Assembly (NCBI GenBank): GCA_933228675.1
Contig: OW121741.1
Span: forward strand, 17,309,771 to 17,373,770
Direction: 5' to 3'
From: Stomorhina lunata
Taxonomy: Eukaryota > Arthropoda > Insecta > Diptera > Rhiniidae
Length of the DNA: 64,000 nucleotides
Shown here: piece after piece, positions 36,495 through 50,879 of the stretch
Layout: each line of letters opens with the position of its first letter
Position numbering within the stretch: position 1 is the first letter of the stretch
Program-made: the position numbers and the translations under genes
The notes under the pieces: model-generated
What the model was told of the DNA's origin: nothing
Databases searched by the model: none
The model's input: the letters and a program-made list of their open reading frames with translations, nothing else

Positions 36495-37932
36495 GGCTCT
36501 CTATAGTCCGACTATAGTTTTTATATAGAAAGACTAGAAAATAACTTTTTCAACGTTACACCAAAGTCAGTCTTTAGTAAGACTGGAGTCTGAACATAGT
36601 CAGAAGACTCTATTCTGACTATTGTCTATCTACAGTCAGACTGAAGTCTGTCTACAGTCAGACTGAAGTCTGTTTATAGTCAGACTAAAGTCTATCTATT
36701 GTCAGACTGAAGTCTGTCTACAGTTAGACTGAAGTCTTTTTTTTTGACAGACTGAAGTCTGTCTATAGTCAGATTAAAGTCTATCCATAGTCAAACCAAA
36801 GTTTTTCTATAGCCAGACTAAAGTCTGTTTGTTTATAGTCAGACTAAATTCTGTCTATAGTCAGATTATAATCACACTAAAGTCTGTTTAAAGTCAGACC
36901 AAAGTATGTCTATAGTTAGACTAAAGTCTAACTATAGTCGGACTAAAGTCTAACTATAGTCAGACTAAAGTCTAACTATAGTCAGACTAAAGTCTAACTA
37001 TAGTCAGACTAAAGTCTAACTATAGCCAGACTAAAGTCTAACTATAGTCAGACTTAAGTTAGTCTATAGTCCGACTAAAGTAAAACTATAGTCAGACTAA
37101 AGTTAGTCTATAGGCAGACTAAAGTTAGTCTATAGGCAGACTGAGTGTGTTTATAGTCAGTCTAAATTCTGTCTATAGTGAGACTAAAGTCTGTCTATAG
37201 TCAGACTAAAGTTTGTCTATAGTCAGTCTAAAGTCTGTCTCTAGTGATACTAAAGTCCAACTAAAGTTAGTCTATAGTCAGACTAAAGTCTGTTAACAGT
37301 CAGTCTAAATTCTGTCTTTATTGAGACTAAAGTCTGTCTATAGTCAGACTTAAGTTCCTCTATAGTCAAATTAAAGTAAGACAAAAGTTTGGCGATATCC
37401 TGTCTATAGTCAGATTAAAGTCAGTCTATAATTAGACTAAAGTCTGTCTATATTTATACTAAATTCTATCTATAGTTAGACTAAAGTTTGTCTAAAGTCA
37501 CACTAAAGTCTGTCTATAGACGGACTAAAGTCTGTCTATAGATGGACTGAAGTCTGTTTATAGTCAGACTATATTCAGAATAAAATCTGTCTATAGTCAG
37601 ACTAAAGTCAGTCTATATTCAGACTAAAGTCTGTTAATAGTCAGATTTAATTCTGTCTATAATCAGAGTAAAATCTGTCTATAGTCAGACTAAAGTCTGT
37701 CTGTAGTCACACTAAAGTTTGTCTACAGTCACACTAAAGTCTGTCTATATTCAGATTTATGTTTGTCTGTAGTCCAACTAAGGTCTGTTTATAGTCAGAC
37801 TAAAGTTTATCTATATTCAGATTTTTGCCAGACAAAAGTCTGCATATAGTCAAACTGAGGTCTGTCTACAGTCAGATTAAAATCTGTCTATAATCGGACT
37901 TAAGTCTGTTAATAGTCAGACTAAGGTGTGTC
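36495..37932 (+). repeat. 22-bp satellite (AGTCTRWCTAT / AGTCAGACTAA halves)
   Basis: Degenerate tandem units of 22 bp with halves AGTCTAACTAT or AGTCTGTCTAT and AGTCAGACTAA. The cleanest stretch is 36920-37050. Most units are near-palindromic (AGTCTG … CAGACT). The period is twice 11, and the first half matches the 11-bp satellite unit AGTCTAGTCAT at 8 of 11 positions, so common origin is plausible. The block ends where the next 31-bp satellite begins. Confidence 0.93.
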
Positions 37933-37935
37933 TGT

Positions 37936-39060
37936 TATGCACAAATTTTTCTATTGAAAAATCTGTTATATACAAATTTTTCTATAGAAAAATGTGTGAT
38001 ACACAAATTTTTGACAGAAAAATCTGTTACACAAAAATTTTTCTAAAAAAAATCTGTTATACACTTTTTTTTCTGAAAAATTTGTTGTACACAAATTTTT
38101 CGACAGAAATTACATAAACAATTTTTTCTATAGAAATATCTGTTATACACAAATTTTTCTATAAAAAAATCAGTTATACACGAAGTTTTCTATAGAAAAA
38201 TCTGTTACACACGAATTTTTCTTAAGAAAAATCTGTTATACCAACATTTTTCTATACAAAAATCTGCTTTATATAAATTTTTCAAAAAAAAATCTATTAT
38301 ACATACATTTTTCTATAGAAAAGTTTGTTATACATACATTTTTCTATAGAAAAATCTGTTATACACAAATTTTTCTAAGGTAAAATCTGTTATACACAAA
38401 TTTATCTATAAAAAAATCTTTTATATATAAATTTTTTTATAGAAAAATCTGTTATACACTAATTTTTCAACAGAAAAATCAGCTATACACAAATTTTTCT
38501 ACATATAAAAAAATCTGTTGTACATACATTTTTCTATAGAAAAATCTATTATACACAAATTTTTCTAAAGCAAAATCTGTTATACACAAATTTTTCTATA
38601 AAAAAATATGTTATACATAAATTTTTCTATAGAAAAATCAGTTATACACAAATTTTTTTATAGAAAAATCTGTTATTCACAAATTTTTCTACAGAAAAAT
38701 CTGTTATACTTAAACTGTTTTTAGAAATATCTGTTATACACAAATTCTTCTATAGAAAAATATGTTATAAACAAATTCTTTTAAAGATAAATATGTTATA
38801 CACAAGTTTTTTTTATTGAAAAATCTGTTATACACAAATTTTTCTATAGAAAAATCTGTTATACACAAATTTTTCTATAGAAAAATCTGTTATACACAAA
38901 TTTTTCTATAGAAAAATTTGTTATACACAAACTTTTTTATATAAAAATCTGTTATACAGAAATATTTCTATAAAAAAAATCTGTTATTCATACATTTTTC
39001 TATTGAAAAATCTGTTATACACAAACTTTTCTATAGAAAAATGTGTTATATAGAAATTTT
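37936..39060 (+). repeat. 31-bp CTATAG/CTGTTATACACA satellite
   Basis: Tandem 31-bp units made of CTGTTATACACA followed by AATTTTTCTATAGAAAAAT. About 35 copies with moderate divergence, cleanest near 38820-38930. It has the same TTTTTCTATAGAAAAA core as the 28.9-31.0 kb satellite but an unrelated spacer. It is bounded on both sides by 22-bp family units. Confidence 0.95.
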
Positions 39061-39062
39061 CC

Positions 39063-39095
39063 GGACTAAAGTCTGTCTTTCGATAGTCTGACTAG
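39063..39095 (+). repeat. Remnant of the 22-bp family beyond the 31-bp array
   Basis: GGACTAAAGTCTGTCTTTCG then ATAGTCTGACTAG matches the family at 36495-37932. Its position right of the 31-bp array means that array is embedded in the older 22-bp one. Confidence 0.85.
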
Positions 39096-40457
39096 CATTT
39101 GCGGTTCAGGTATGTAAAATTTATAGCAGTAGGGTATTTAAAATCCCATACGACTCTAGCCTTTCTGCCATTGCTTCTTTTTTAATACTTATCTTTAAGC
39201 TTAAGGATTTACAAGTAGTCCTTTCATATACATTGTCTTTCATATATGAAGTTTTTTTTTGGTGTTGATGTTGTAAATAATGTCTATAATTTTTGTAAGT
39301 ATTATATTTTATATTTTTTTTGTTTTTCCTCCACTACTTGTACTCGTAGTAATTTTTTTGTTTTATTATAAATTATGTTGTTTATGCCATAAAGTTAATG
39401 CCCTTTCTCTGCCTTATGCTTAAGATTGTCTTAATAGATCATCAAAAAGGAGGAGTGTAAATGTAAGGACATGTTAAGTATATGAAAGTCCTAAAGAGTG
39501 GGTGTTTTTGTATTACTGGTAATATCTTGTGCTTATGTGTCTGGTATATGTTTGTAGGGGGTTGGTTTATATGGTGGACTTATGATATGACCTTTGAGCT
39601 TAATAAAACATCACTTATTATAATCGTTTATTTGTTAAAGGGATAATAATTCATTAAAAATAAATGCTTAGAAAAAAAGATGGTAAAAAATGAATAGTCA
39701 ACAAAACTAAAGGACATTCGAAGAACAGCTGAAATGGAGACAAATTATTAGAAAAAATGAAATGAAAATATAAAAGAAACTATAATAAGAGTTTATTAAA
39801 TGATAACCGAAAAGTTGAGTTTAGTAAATAGAAGAATCAATCGAGTATCAATTTGTTAATACCACAAAAGCTTCATCGTTCATAAGTATATCATAGCATA
39901 AGAAAAATATTATAAAAATCGTTTTAATTTAAAAAAAAAAAAATTCATTTAAATTAATTTGTTTTGTAAAATTTTGTGAAATTTTCAATACTACAATATA
40001 TAGTCCATATGGTTTCCTTATACGCACGAGTAATACATTAACCCTAAAAAACTATAAAGTTTTTCTCTAAAAAGCACTTTTTTATAGTTAAAGCACAAAA
40101 AGTGCATGTGCATTAAAAACTTTTGACCGATAAAATAATTTTATTTTTCTTAGTACTTTTTTTATTGCCATTAAAACGACATTTGCATTCGTGTGTGCGT
40201 AATAATAGTTTTTCTTCCCATCCATTTAGTTTACGCTGATTATATTAAAGACGTGTTTAATAGTTAAACTAAACTTTTTTCATAAGTTTGATATAGCCAT
40301 AAATGCACTTTATGATCATTAAGGGAAGTTATGCTTCATTTGCTTTTTTATGATGTGCTGGTAAAAGGCTAAGAGGTTTTTTTCAATTGTTTATATGGAA
40401 AAAAAGAAAATTGTATGTGTTCAACAACAACAGTACAGAATATCATATTTCCAAAAA
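39096..40457. other. AT-rich spacer, no gene seen
   Basis: Unique-looking AT-rich DNA leading to the second 11-bp array. Short frames only, with no recognisable motif. Confidence 0.55.
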
Positions 40458-43400
40458 CTATAACTAGACTATGACTGGACTATGACAAGACTATGACAAG
40501 ACTATGACTAGACTATGACTAGACTATGACTAGACTATGACTAGACTATGACTAGACTATGACTAGACTATGACTAGACTATGACTAGACTATGACTAGA
40601 CTATGACTTGACTATGACTAGACTATGACTAGACTATGACTAGACTATGACTAGACTATGACTAGACTATGACTAGACTATGACTAGACTATGACTAGAC
40701 TATGACTAGACTATGACTAGACTATGACTAGACTGTGACTAGACTATGACTAGACTATGACTAGACTATGACTAGACTATGACTAGACTATGACTAGACT
40801 ATGACTAGACTATGACTAGACTATGACTATACTATGACTAGACTATGACTAGACTATGACTAGACTATGGCTAGACTATGACTAGACTATGACTAGACTA
40901 TGACTAGACTATGACTAGACTATGACTAGACTGTGACTAGACTATGACTAGACTATGACTAGACTATGACTAGACTATGACTTGACTATGACTAGACTAT
41001 GACTAGACTATGACTAGACTATGACTAGACTATGACTAGACTATGACTAGACTATGACTAGACTATGACTAGACTATGACTAGACTATGACTAGACTGTG
41101 ACTAGACTATGACTAGACTATGACTAGACTATGACTAGACTATGACTAGACTATGACTAGACTATGACTATACTATGACTAGACTATGACTAGACTATGA
41201 CTAGACTATGGCTAGACTATGACTAGACTATGACTAGACTATGACTAGACTATGACTAGACTATGACTAGACTATGACTAGACTATGACTAGACTATGAC
41301 TAGACTATGACTAGACTATGACTAGACTATGACTAGACTATGACTAGACTATGACTAGACTATGACTAGACTATGACTAGACTATGACTAGACTATGACT
41401 AGACTATGACTAGACTATGACTAGACTATGACTAGACTATGACTAGACTATGACTAGACTATGACTAGACTATGACTAGACTATGACTAGACTATGACTA
41501 GACTATGACTAGACTATGACTAGACTATGACTAGACTATGACTAGACTATGACTAGACTATGACTAGACTATGACTAGACTATGACTAGACTATGACTAG
41601 ACTATGACTAGACTATGACTAGACTATGACTAGACTATGACTAGACTATGACTAGACTATGACTAGACTATGACTAGACTATGACTAGACTATGACTAGA
41701 CTATGACTAGACTATGACTAGACTATGACTAGACTATGACTAGACTATGACTAGACTATGACTAGACTATGACTAGACTATGACTAGACTATGACTAGAC
41801 TATGACTAGACTATGACTAGACTATGACTAGACTATGACTAGACTATGACTAGACTATGACTAGACTATGACTAGACTATGACTAGACTATGACTAGACT
41901 ATGACTAGACTATGACTAGACTATGACTAGACTATGACTAGACTATGACTAGACTATGACTAGACTATGACTAGACTATGACTAGACTATGACTAGACTA
42001 TGACTAGACTATGACTAGACTATGACTAGACTATGACTAGACTATGACTAGACTATGACTAGACTATGACTAGACTATGACTAGACTATGACTAGACTAT
42101 GACTAGACTATGACTAGACTATGACTAGACTATGACTAGACTATGACTAGACTATGACTAGACTATGACTAGACTATGACTAGACTATGACTAGACTATG
42201 ACTAGACTATGACTAGACTATGACTAGACTATGACTAGACTATGACTAGACTATGACTAGACTATGACTAGACTATGACTAGACTATGACTAGACTATGA
42301 CTAGACTATGACTAGACTATGACTAGACTATGACTAGACTATGACTAGACTATGACTAGACTATGACTAGACTATGACTAGACTATGACTAGACTATGAC
42401 TAGACTATGACTAGACTATGACTAGACTATGACTAGACTATGACTAGACTATGACTAGACTATGACTAGACTATGACTAGACTATGACTAGACTATGACT
42501 AGACTATGACTAGACTATGACTAGACTATGACTAGACTATGACTAGACTATGACTAGACTATGACTAGACTATGACTAGACTATGACTAGACTATGACTA
42601 GACTATGACTAGACTATGACTAGACTATGACTAGACTATGACTAGACTATGACTAGACTATGACTAGACTATGACTAGACTATGACTAGACTATGACTAG
42701 ACTATGACTAGACTATGACTAGACTATGACTAGACTATGACTAGACTATGACTAGACTATGACTAGACTATGACTAGACTATGACTAGACTATGACTAGA
42801 CTATGACTAGACTATGACTAGACTATGACTAGACTATGACTAGACTATGACTAGACTATGACTAGACTATGACTAGACTATGACTAGACTATGACTAGAC
42901 TATGACTAGACTATGACTAGACTATGACTAGACTATGACTAGACTATGACTAGACTATGACTAGACTATGACTAGACTATGACTAGACTATGACTAGACT
43001 ATGACTAGACTATGACTAGACTATGACTAGACTATGACTAGACTATGACTAGACTATGACTAGACTATGACTAGACTATGACTAGACTATGACTAGACTA
43101 TGACTAGACTATGACTAGACTATGACTAGACTATGACTAGACTATGACTAGACTATGACTAGACTATGACTAGACTATGACTAGACTATGACTAGACTAT
43201 GACTAGACTATGACTAGACTATGACTAGACTATGACTAGACTATGACTAGACTATGACTAGACTATGACTAGACTATGACTAGACTATGACTAGACTATG
43301 ACTAGACTATGACTAGACTATGACTAGACTATGACTAGACTATGACTAGACTATGACTAGACTATGACTAGACTATGACTAGACTATGACTAGACTATGA

Positions 43401-46400
43401 CTAGACTATGACTAGACTATGACTAGACTATGACTAGACTATGACTAGACTATGACTAGACTATGACTAGACTATGACTAGACTATGACTAGACTATGAC
43501 TAGACTATGACTAGACTATGACTAGACTATGACTAGACTATGACTAGACTATGACTAGACTATGACTAGACTATGACTAGACTATGACTAGACTATGACT
43601 AGACTATGACTAGACTATGACTAGACTATGACTAGACTATGACTAGACTATGACTAGACTATGACTAGACTATGACTAGACTATGACTAGACTATGACTA
43701 GACTATGACTAGACTATGACTAGACTATGACTAGACTATGACTAGACTATGACTAGACTATGACTAGACTATGACTAGACTATGACTAGACTATGACTAG
43801 ACTATGACTAGACTATGACTAGACTATGACTAGACTATGACTAGACTATGACTAGACTATGACTAGACTATGACTAGACTATGACTAGACTATGACTAGA
43901 CTATGACTAGACTATGACTAGACTATGACTAGACTATGACTAGACTATGACTAGACTATGACTAGACTATGACTAGACTATGACTAGACTATGACTAGAC
44001 TATGACTAGACTATGACTAGACTATGACTAGACTATGACTAGACTATGACTAGACTATGACTAGACTATGACTAGACTATGACTAGACTATGACTAGACT
44101 ATGACTAGACTATGACTAGACTATGACTAGACTATGACTAGACTATGACTAGACTATGACTAGACTATGACTAGACTATGACTAGACTATGACTAGACTA
44201 TGACTAGACTATGACTAGACTATGACTAGACTATGACTAGACTATGACTAGACTATGACTAGACTATGACTAGACTATGACTAGACTATGACTAGACTAT
44301 GACTAGACTATGACTAGACTATGACTAGACTATGACTAGACTATGACTAGACTATGACTAGACTATGACTAGACTATGACTAGACTATGACTAGACTATG
44401 ACTAGACTATGACTAGACTATGACTAGACTATGACTAGACTATGACTAGACTATGACTAGACTATGACTAGACTATGACTAGACTATGACTAGACTATGA
44501 CTAGACTATGACTAGACTATGACTAGACTATGACTAGACTATGACTAGACTATGACTAGACTATGACTAGACTATGACTAGACTATGACTAGACTATGAC
44601 TAGACTATGACTAGACTATGACTAGACTATGACTAGACTATGACTAGACTATGACTAGACTATGACTAGACTATGACTAGACTATGACTAGACTATGACT
44701 AGACTATGACTAGACTATGACTAGACTATGACTAGACTATGACTAGACTATGACTAGACTATGACTAGACTATGACTAGACTATGACTAGACTATGACTA
44801 GACTATGACTAGACTATGACTAGACTATGACTAGACTATGACTAGACTATGACTAGACTATGACTAGACTATGACTAGACTATGACTAGACTATGACTAG
44901 ACTATGACTAGACTATGACTAGACTATGACTAGACTATGACTAGACTATGACTAGACTATGACTAGACTATGACTAGACTATGACTAGACTATGACTAGA
45001 CTATGACTAGACTATGACTAGACTATGACTAGACTATGACTAGACTATGACTAGACTATGACTAGACTATGACTAGACTATGACTAGACTATGACTAGAC
45101 TATGACTAGACTATGACTAGACTATGACTAGACTATGACTAGACTATGACTAGACTATGACTAGACTATGACTAGACTATGACTAGACTATGACTAGACT
45201 ATGACTAGACTATGACTAGACTATGACTAGACTATGACTAGACTATGACTAGACTATGACTAGACTATGACTAGACTATGACTAGACTATGACTAGACTA
45301 TGACTAGACTATGACTAGACTATGACTAGACTATGACTAGACTATGACTAGACTATGACTAGACTATGACTAGACTATGACTAGACTATGACTAGACTAT
45401 GACTAGACTATGACTAGACTATGACTAGACTATGACTAGACTATGACTAGACTATGACTAGACTATGACTAGACTATGACTAGACTATGACTAGACTATG
45501 ACTAGACTATGACTAGACTATGACTAGACTATGACTAGACTATGACTAGACTATGACTAGACTATGACTAGACTATGACTAGACTATGACTAGACTATGA
45601 CTAGACTATGACTAGACTATGACTAGACTATGACTAGACTATGACTAGACTATGACTAGACTATGACTAGACTATGACTAGACTATGACTAGACTATGAC
45701 TAGACTATGACTAGACTATGACTAGACTATGACTAGACTATGACTAGACTATGACTAGACTATGACTAGACTATGACTAGACTATGACTAGACTATGACT
45801 AGACTATGACTAGACTATGACTAGACTATGACTAGACTATGACTAGACTATGACTAGACTATGACTAGACTATGACTAGACTATGACTAGACTATGACTA
45901 GACTATGACTAGACTATGACTAGACTATGACTAGACTATGACTAGACTATGACTAGACTATGACTAGACTATGACTAGACTATGACTAGACTATGACTAG
46001 ACTATGACTAGACTATGACTAGACTATGACTAGACTATGACTAGACTATGACTAGACTATGACTAGACTATGACTAGACTATGACTAGACTATGACTAGA
46101 CTATGACTAGACTATGACTAGACTATGACTAGACTATGACTAGACTATGACTAGACTATGACTAGACTATGACTAGACTATGACTAGACTATGACTAGAC
46201 TATGACTAGACTATGACTAGACTATGACTAGACTATGACTAGACTATGACTAGACTATGACTAGACTATGACTAGACTATGACTAGACTATGACTAGACT
46301 ATGACTAGACTATGACTAGACTATGACTAGACTATGACTAGACTATGACTAGACTATGACTAGACTATGACTAGACTATGACTAGACTATGACTAGACTA

Positions 46401-48515
46401 TGACTAGACTATGACTAGACTATGACTAGACTATGACTAGACTATGACTAGACTATGACTAGACTATGACTAGACTATGACTAGACTATGACTAGACTAT
46501 GACTAGACTATGACTAGACTATGACTAGACTATGACTAGACTATGACTAGACTATGACTAGACTATGACTAGACTATGACTAGACTATGACTAGACTATG
46601 ACTAGACTATGACTAGACTATGACTAGACTATGACTAGACTATGACTAGACTATGACTAGACTATGACTAGACTATGACTAGACTATGACTAGACTATGA
46701 CTAGACTATGACTAGACTATGACTAGACTATGACTAGACTATGACTAGACTATGACTAGACTATGACTAGACTATGACTAGACTATGACTAGACTATGAC
46801 TAGACTATGACTAGACTATGACTAGACTATGACTAGACTATGACTAGACTATGACTAGACTATGACTAGACTATGACTAGACTATGACTAGACTATGACT
46901 AGACTATGACTAGACTATGACTAGACTATGACTAGACTATGACTAGACTATGACTAGACTATGACTAGACTATGACTAGACTATGACTAGACTATGACTA
47001 GACTATGACTAGACTATGACTAGACTATGACTAGACTATGACTAGACTATGACTAGACTATGACTAGACTATGACTAGACTATGACTAGACTATGACTAG
47101 ACTATGACTAGACTATGACTAGACTATGACTAGACTATGACTAGACTATGACTAGACTATGACTAGACTATGACTAGACTATGACTAGACTATGACTAGA
47201 CTATGACTAGACTATGACTAGACTATGACTAGACTATGACTAGACTATGACTAGACTATGACTAGACTATGACTAGACTATGACTAGACTATGACTAGAC
47301 TATGACTAGACTATGACTAGACTATGACTAGACTATGACTAGACTATGACTAGACTATGACTAGACTATGACTAGACTATGACTAGACTATGACTAGACT
47401 ATGACTAGACTATGACTAGACTATGACTAGACTATGACTAGACTATGACTAGACTATGACTAGACTATGACTAGACTATGACTAGACTATGACTAGACTA
47501 TGACTAGACTATGACTAGACTATGACTAGACTATGACTAGACTATGACTAGACTATGACTAGACTATGACTAGACTATGACTAGACTATGACTAGACTAT
47601 GACTAGACTATGACTAGACTATGACTAGACTATGACTAGACTATGACTAGACTATGACTAGACTATGACTAGACTATGACTAGACTATGACTAGACTATG
47701 ACTAGACTATGACTAGACTATGACTAGACTATGACTAGACTATGACTAGACTATGACTAGACTATGACTAGACTATGACTAGACTATGACTAGACTATGA
47801 CTAGACTATGACTAGACTATGACTAGACTATGACTAGACTATGACTAGACTATGACTAGACTATGACTAGACTATGACTAGACTATGACTAGACTATGAC
47901 TAGACTATGACTAGACTATGACTAGACTATGACTAGACTATGACTAGACTATGACTAGACTATGACTAGACTATGACTAGACTATGACTAGACTATGACT
48001 AGACTATGACTAGACTATGACTAGACTATGACTAGACTATGACTAGACTATGACTAGACTATGACTAGACTATGACTAGACTATGACTAGACTATGACTA
48101 GACTATGACTAGACTATGACTAGACTATGACTAGACTATGACTAGACTATGACTAGACTATGACTAGACTATGACTATACTATGACTAGACTATGACTAG
48201 ACTATGACTAGACTATGACTAGACTATGACTAGACTATGACTAGACTATGACTAGACTATGACTAGACTATGACTAGACTATGACTAGACTATGAATAGA
48301 CTATGACTAGACTATGACTAGACTATGACTAGACTATGACTAGACTATGACTAGACTATGACTAGACTATGACTAGACTATGACTAGACTATGACTAGAC
48401 TATGACTAGACTATGACTAGACTATGACTAGACTATGACTAGACTATGACTAGACTATGACTAGACTATGACTAGACTATGACTAGACTATGACTAGACT
48501 ATGACTAGACTATGA
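40458..48515 (-). repeat. 11-bp satellite array 2, inverted relative to array 1
   Basis: On the plus strand the unit is CTATGACTAGA, the reverse complement of array 1. From 40458 to 48509 is exactly 732 periods with no net indel, followed by CTATGA. Substituted units are confined to the edges. On the left they are at 40462, 40476, 40487, 40498, 40609, 40735, 40830, 40870, 40933, 40983, 41098, 41171 and 41211. On the right they are at 48178 and 48296. The ~6.97-kb core between looks perfect. The left-edge variants recur in the same order about 31-34 units later, recording a block duplication. Confidence 0.98.
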
Positions 48516-50109
48516 GAAAGTTTTATGTATTCTTTAGCTACATATTTATTTATGCAAACATACATATGTACTAAGAGGTATAAGGTATGAGTGTAAAAAG
48601 ATGATTCTTGATATATATGTATAGGGAAGGCAATGGTGACAAGACGTTTGTTATATCCCTATGGAATTTTTGTGTTTGTTTCATAGATTTCTTTTTTTTT
48701 TCTGATATGGGTATAAAAGCATTGTCATGTTAAATTTAAATTATAATTAAATGTGGGATTTTCATGTTGTTTACTGGTAAATAAAAAGCAACATATTTCG
48801 GAAAACATATCAATGATTTTAAAAGTATTCTGTGTTCCTTTTCATTTTCTACAAGTTTTTTCATTCACTTCATTACTTTTTATTTACTGTAAATTATGAG
48901 TCAAAATTTGTTTTTAAACAAATTAACTCTCTTTAAATTTATAGCCATTTATTTTGTGGTTAAAAAGAAAACTTTTTTGTTATTATTTTTAAACCAAGTA
49001 AGATTCGCTTACACACTTACACAAAAATTAAATGTCAACTCGTTTACAAAATTTTTAATAAGAAAACTTTATAATCAAATTGTTAACACATAATAGAGAC
49101 TTTGTAAAATGTTTAGGCGAATCGTGCTCCTAACTGTTGTTGCTTGTAAGGATGTGGCAGCCTCAAGCAAAATATTGTTGTAAATACCAACAAAAAAGAA
49201 ATAAAAATTTAGGACTATATTTTATACTTATTACAGTTAGCAGCTGGGTGTTGACAGTCAGTGTTGCCAGTTTTTAGTGGAAAGTTTTTATTGAAGGTTT
49301 GAATCCTAGAACTTAAAAATTAACCCTAGATTAAAGGAACCACTGCCTAATTTTCCATATTATGTTTATCATGCTTGACTTACTACATTTTACAAATAAC
49401 GTCATATTTTTTCATCTTCCCCGCCAAAAAAAAAATTATACTTTTTAAACGAGTTTAAATTAAATGTTTTCCAACCAAAAGGCGTATAAATATTTTAAAC
49501 ACCCCGAAAAAAAAACTTTTCCACTTTAAATCCAAAAAAAAAAAAAAAATATAAACTGTGAAAAAAATTTAAAAACTTTTCCTGGTTCTTAACCAAAAAA
49601 TAAAGATGAGTAAAAAAAAAATGTCTTTCCCCCAAAATAAAAGAAAAGTATATACTTATACGACAAAACTTAACACATTTGTTATTCTTAAAATGTAACA
49701 ACAAATAAGTAGAAAATGCGAAAAAATTGTTAAGAAATTTGTAGCCGAGTTAAAGAAACAAAATTTACATTTGCTTAAGTATAAAAGAAGCAAAAAAAGA
49801 TATTCCTAGTCATGCATAAAATATCTTTGTTTAGTACTTAAAAAAAGTTTTCTTGAAATTTTTCTTTATATTTCTTACATTTTCGTACTTTTTTTTTACA
49901 AAATTTAAATAAACTCATATTTTTATGATATTTGATTTACAAAAGAGAATATGACTTGATGGTAAATTTGATTCACTGAAAATTAAATAATAAGAAAAAG
50001 AAATCGATTTTAGATATTGAGATTTTCTGGTAATAAAGTAAGAAAATACAATTTAGTGAAAGTGACATTTAGTTAGAAAAGTTTTAAGAAGTTGTTTTAA
50101 AATTTCAAC
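48516..50109. other. AT-rich spacer, no gene seen
   Basis: Unique-looking AT-rich DNA with several A runs (49540-49556, 49425-49435). The small frames at 48896-49093 (plus) and 49495-49704 (minus) are dominated by F, K, L and N and are not credible genes. Confidence 0.55.
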
Positions 50110-50240
50110 AGCAACAAATTTTTAAAAAAATTTCTTATTTGTTTTTTTATAGGAAATTTTTCAAAAATTTCTTAGTTTTATAGGAATTTTTTTTAAAAAT
50201 TTCTTATTTTTAATAGGAAGATTTTCAAAAATTTTTTATT
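50110..50240 (-). repeat. Small tract of the TAGGAAATTTTT palindrome family
   Basis: A few units of TTTTTATAGGAAATTTTTC then AAAAATTTCTTA, the same family and orientation as 60281-62275. A dispersed repeat starts directly at its right edge (50241). Confidence 0.85.
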
Positions 50241-50790
50241 ATACCCTCCTTCACCTCCACAGGTGGAAAGGTCATTATAAGTTTGTGCTGATGTATGTAA
50301 CGCATAGAAATATTTGTGTTAGACCCACCTTTTAGTATAGCAAAATGGCTTAGAATCACTTTCTGAGTCGATTAAGCGATGTCAGTCTGTCCGTCCGTCC
50401 GTCTGGACGGCTGGCTTGACCCCCATGTAATCAAAGTACAGGTCGAAATTCTAAAGGGAATTTAATGAAATTTGGCACAGATAATTTTTTTGATCATGGC
50501 TATTGAAATTCATCAAAATCGGTTCATTATTTATGGTACCTCCCATAGGCCCCAATTCCCGGAATTGATATTTTGGCCACAAATATCAACATTTTTTGAT
50601 AACATTTTAAACAGGTACTGCTTATGATAGTCAAAATCACTGTACAAATATTTGTTGAAATCGGTCCACATTTGCCCATAGCTCCCATACAAACTATGCT
50701 ATCAAAACACACTAAATGAGACAAAATCAAGTAAAAAAGTGCTATAGTCGGTAAAGCCCGACCATATGATACCCTTCACCATTAAGGTCA
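50241..50790 (+). repeat. Dispersed repeat R1, copy A
   Basis: It starts ATACCCTCCTTCACC and carries in order GTAACGCATAGAAATATTTG, ACCCACCTTTTAGTATA, GAGTCGATTAAGCGATGT, GTCCGTCCGTCCGTC, ATTTATGGTACCTCCCATAG, and CACATTTGCCCATAGCTCCC. It ends with TATAGTCGG…GCCCGACCATATGATACCC. No open frame is maintained. It is a noncoding dispersed repeat, probably transposon-derived, of unassigned class. Copy B lies in the opposite orientation 90 bp further on. Confidence 0.8.
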
Positions 50791-50879
50791 ATGCTGTTCT
50801 TTTTCCTGTATAAAGACAAATATTTGCTAAATTTTGACAGCACACAAACATTTTCTCAAAACTTATATATTTTTAAGTT

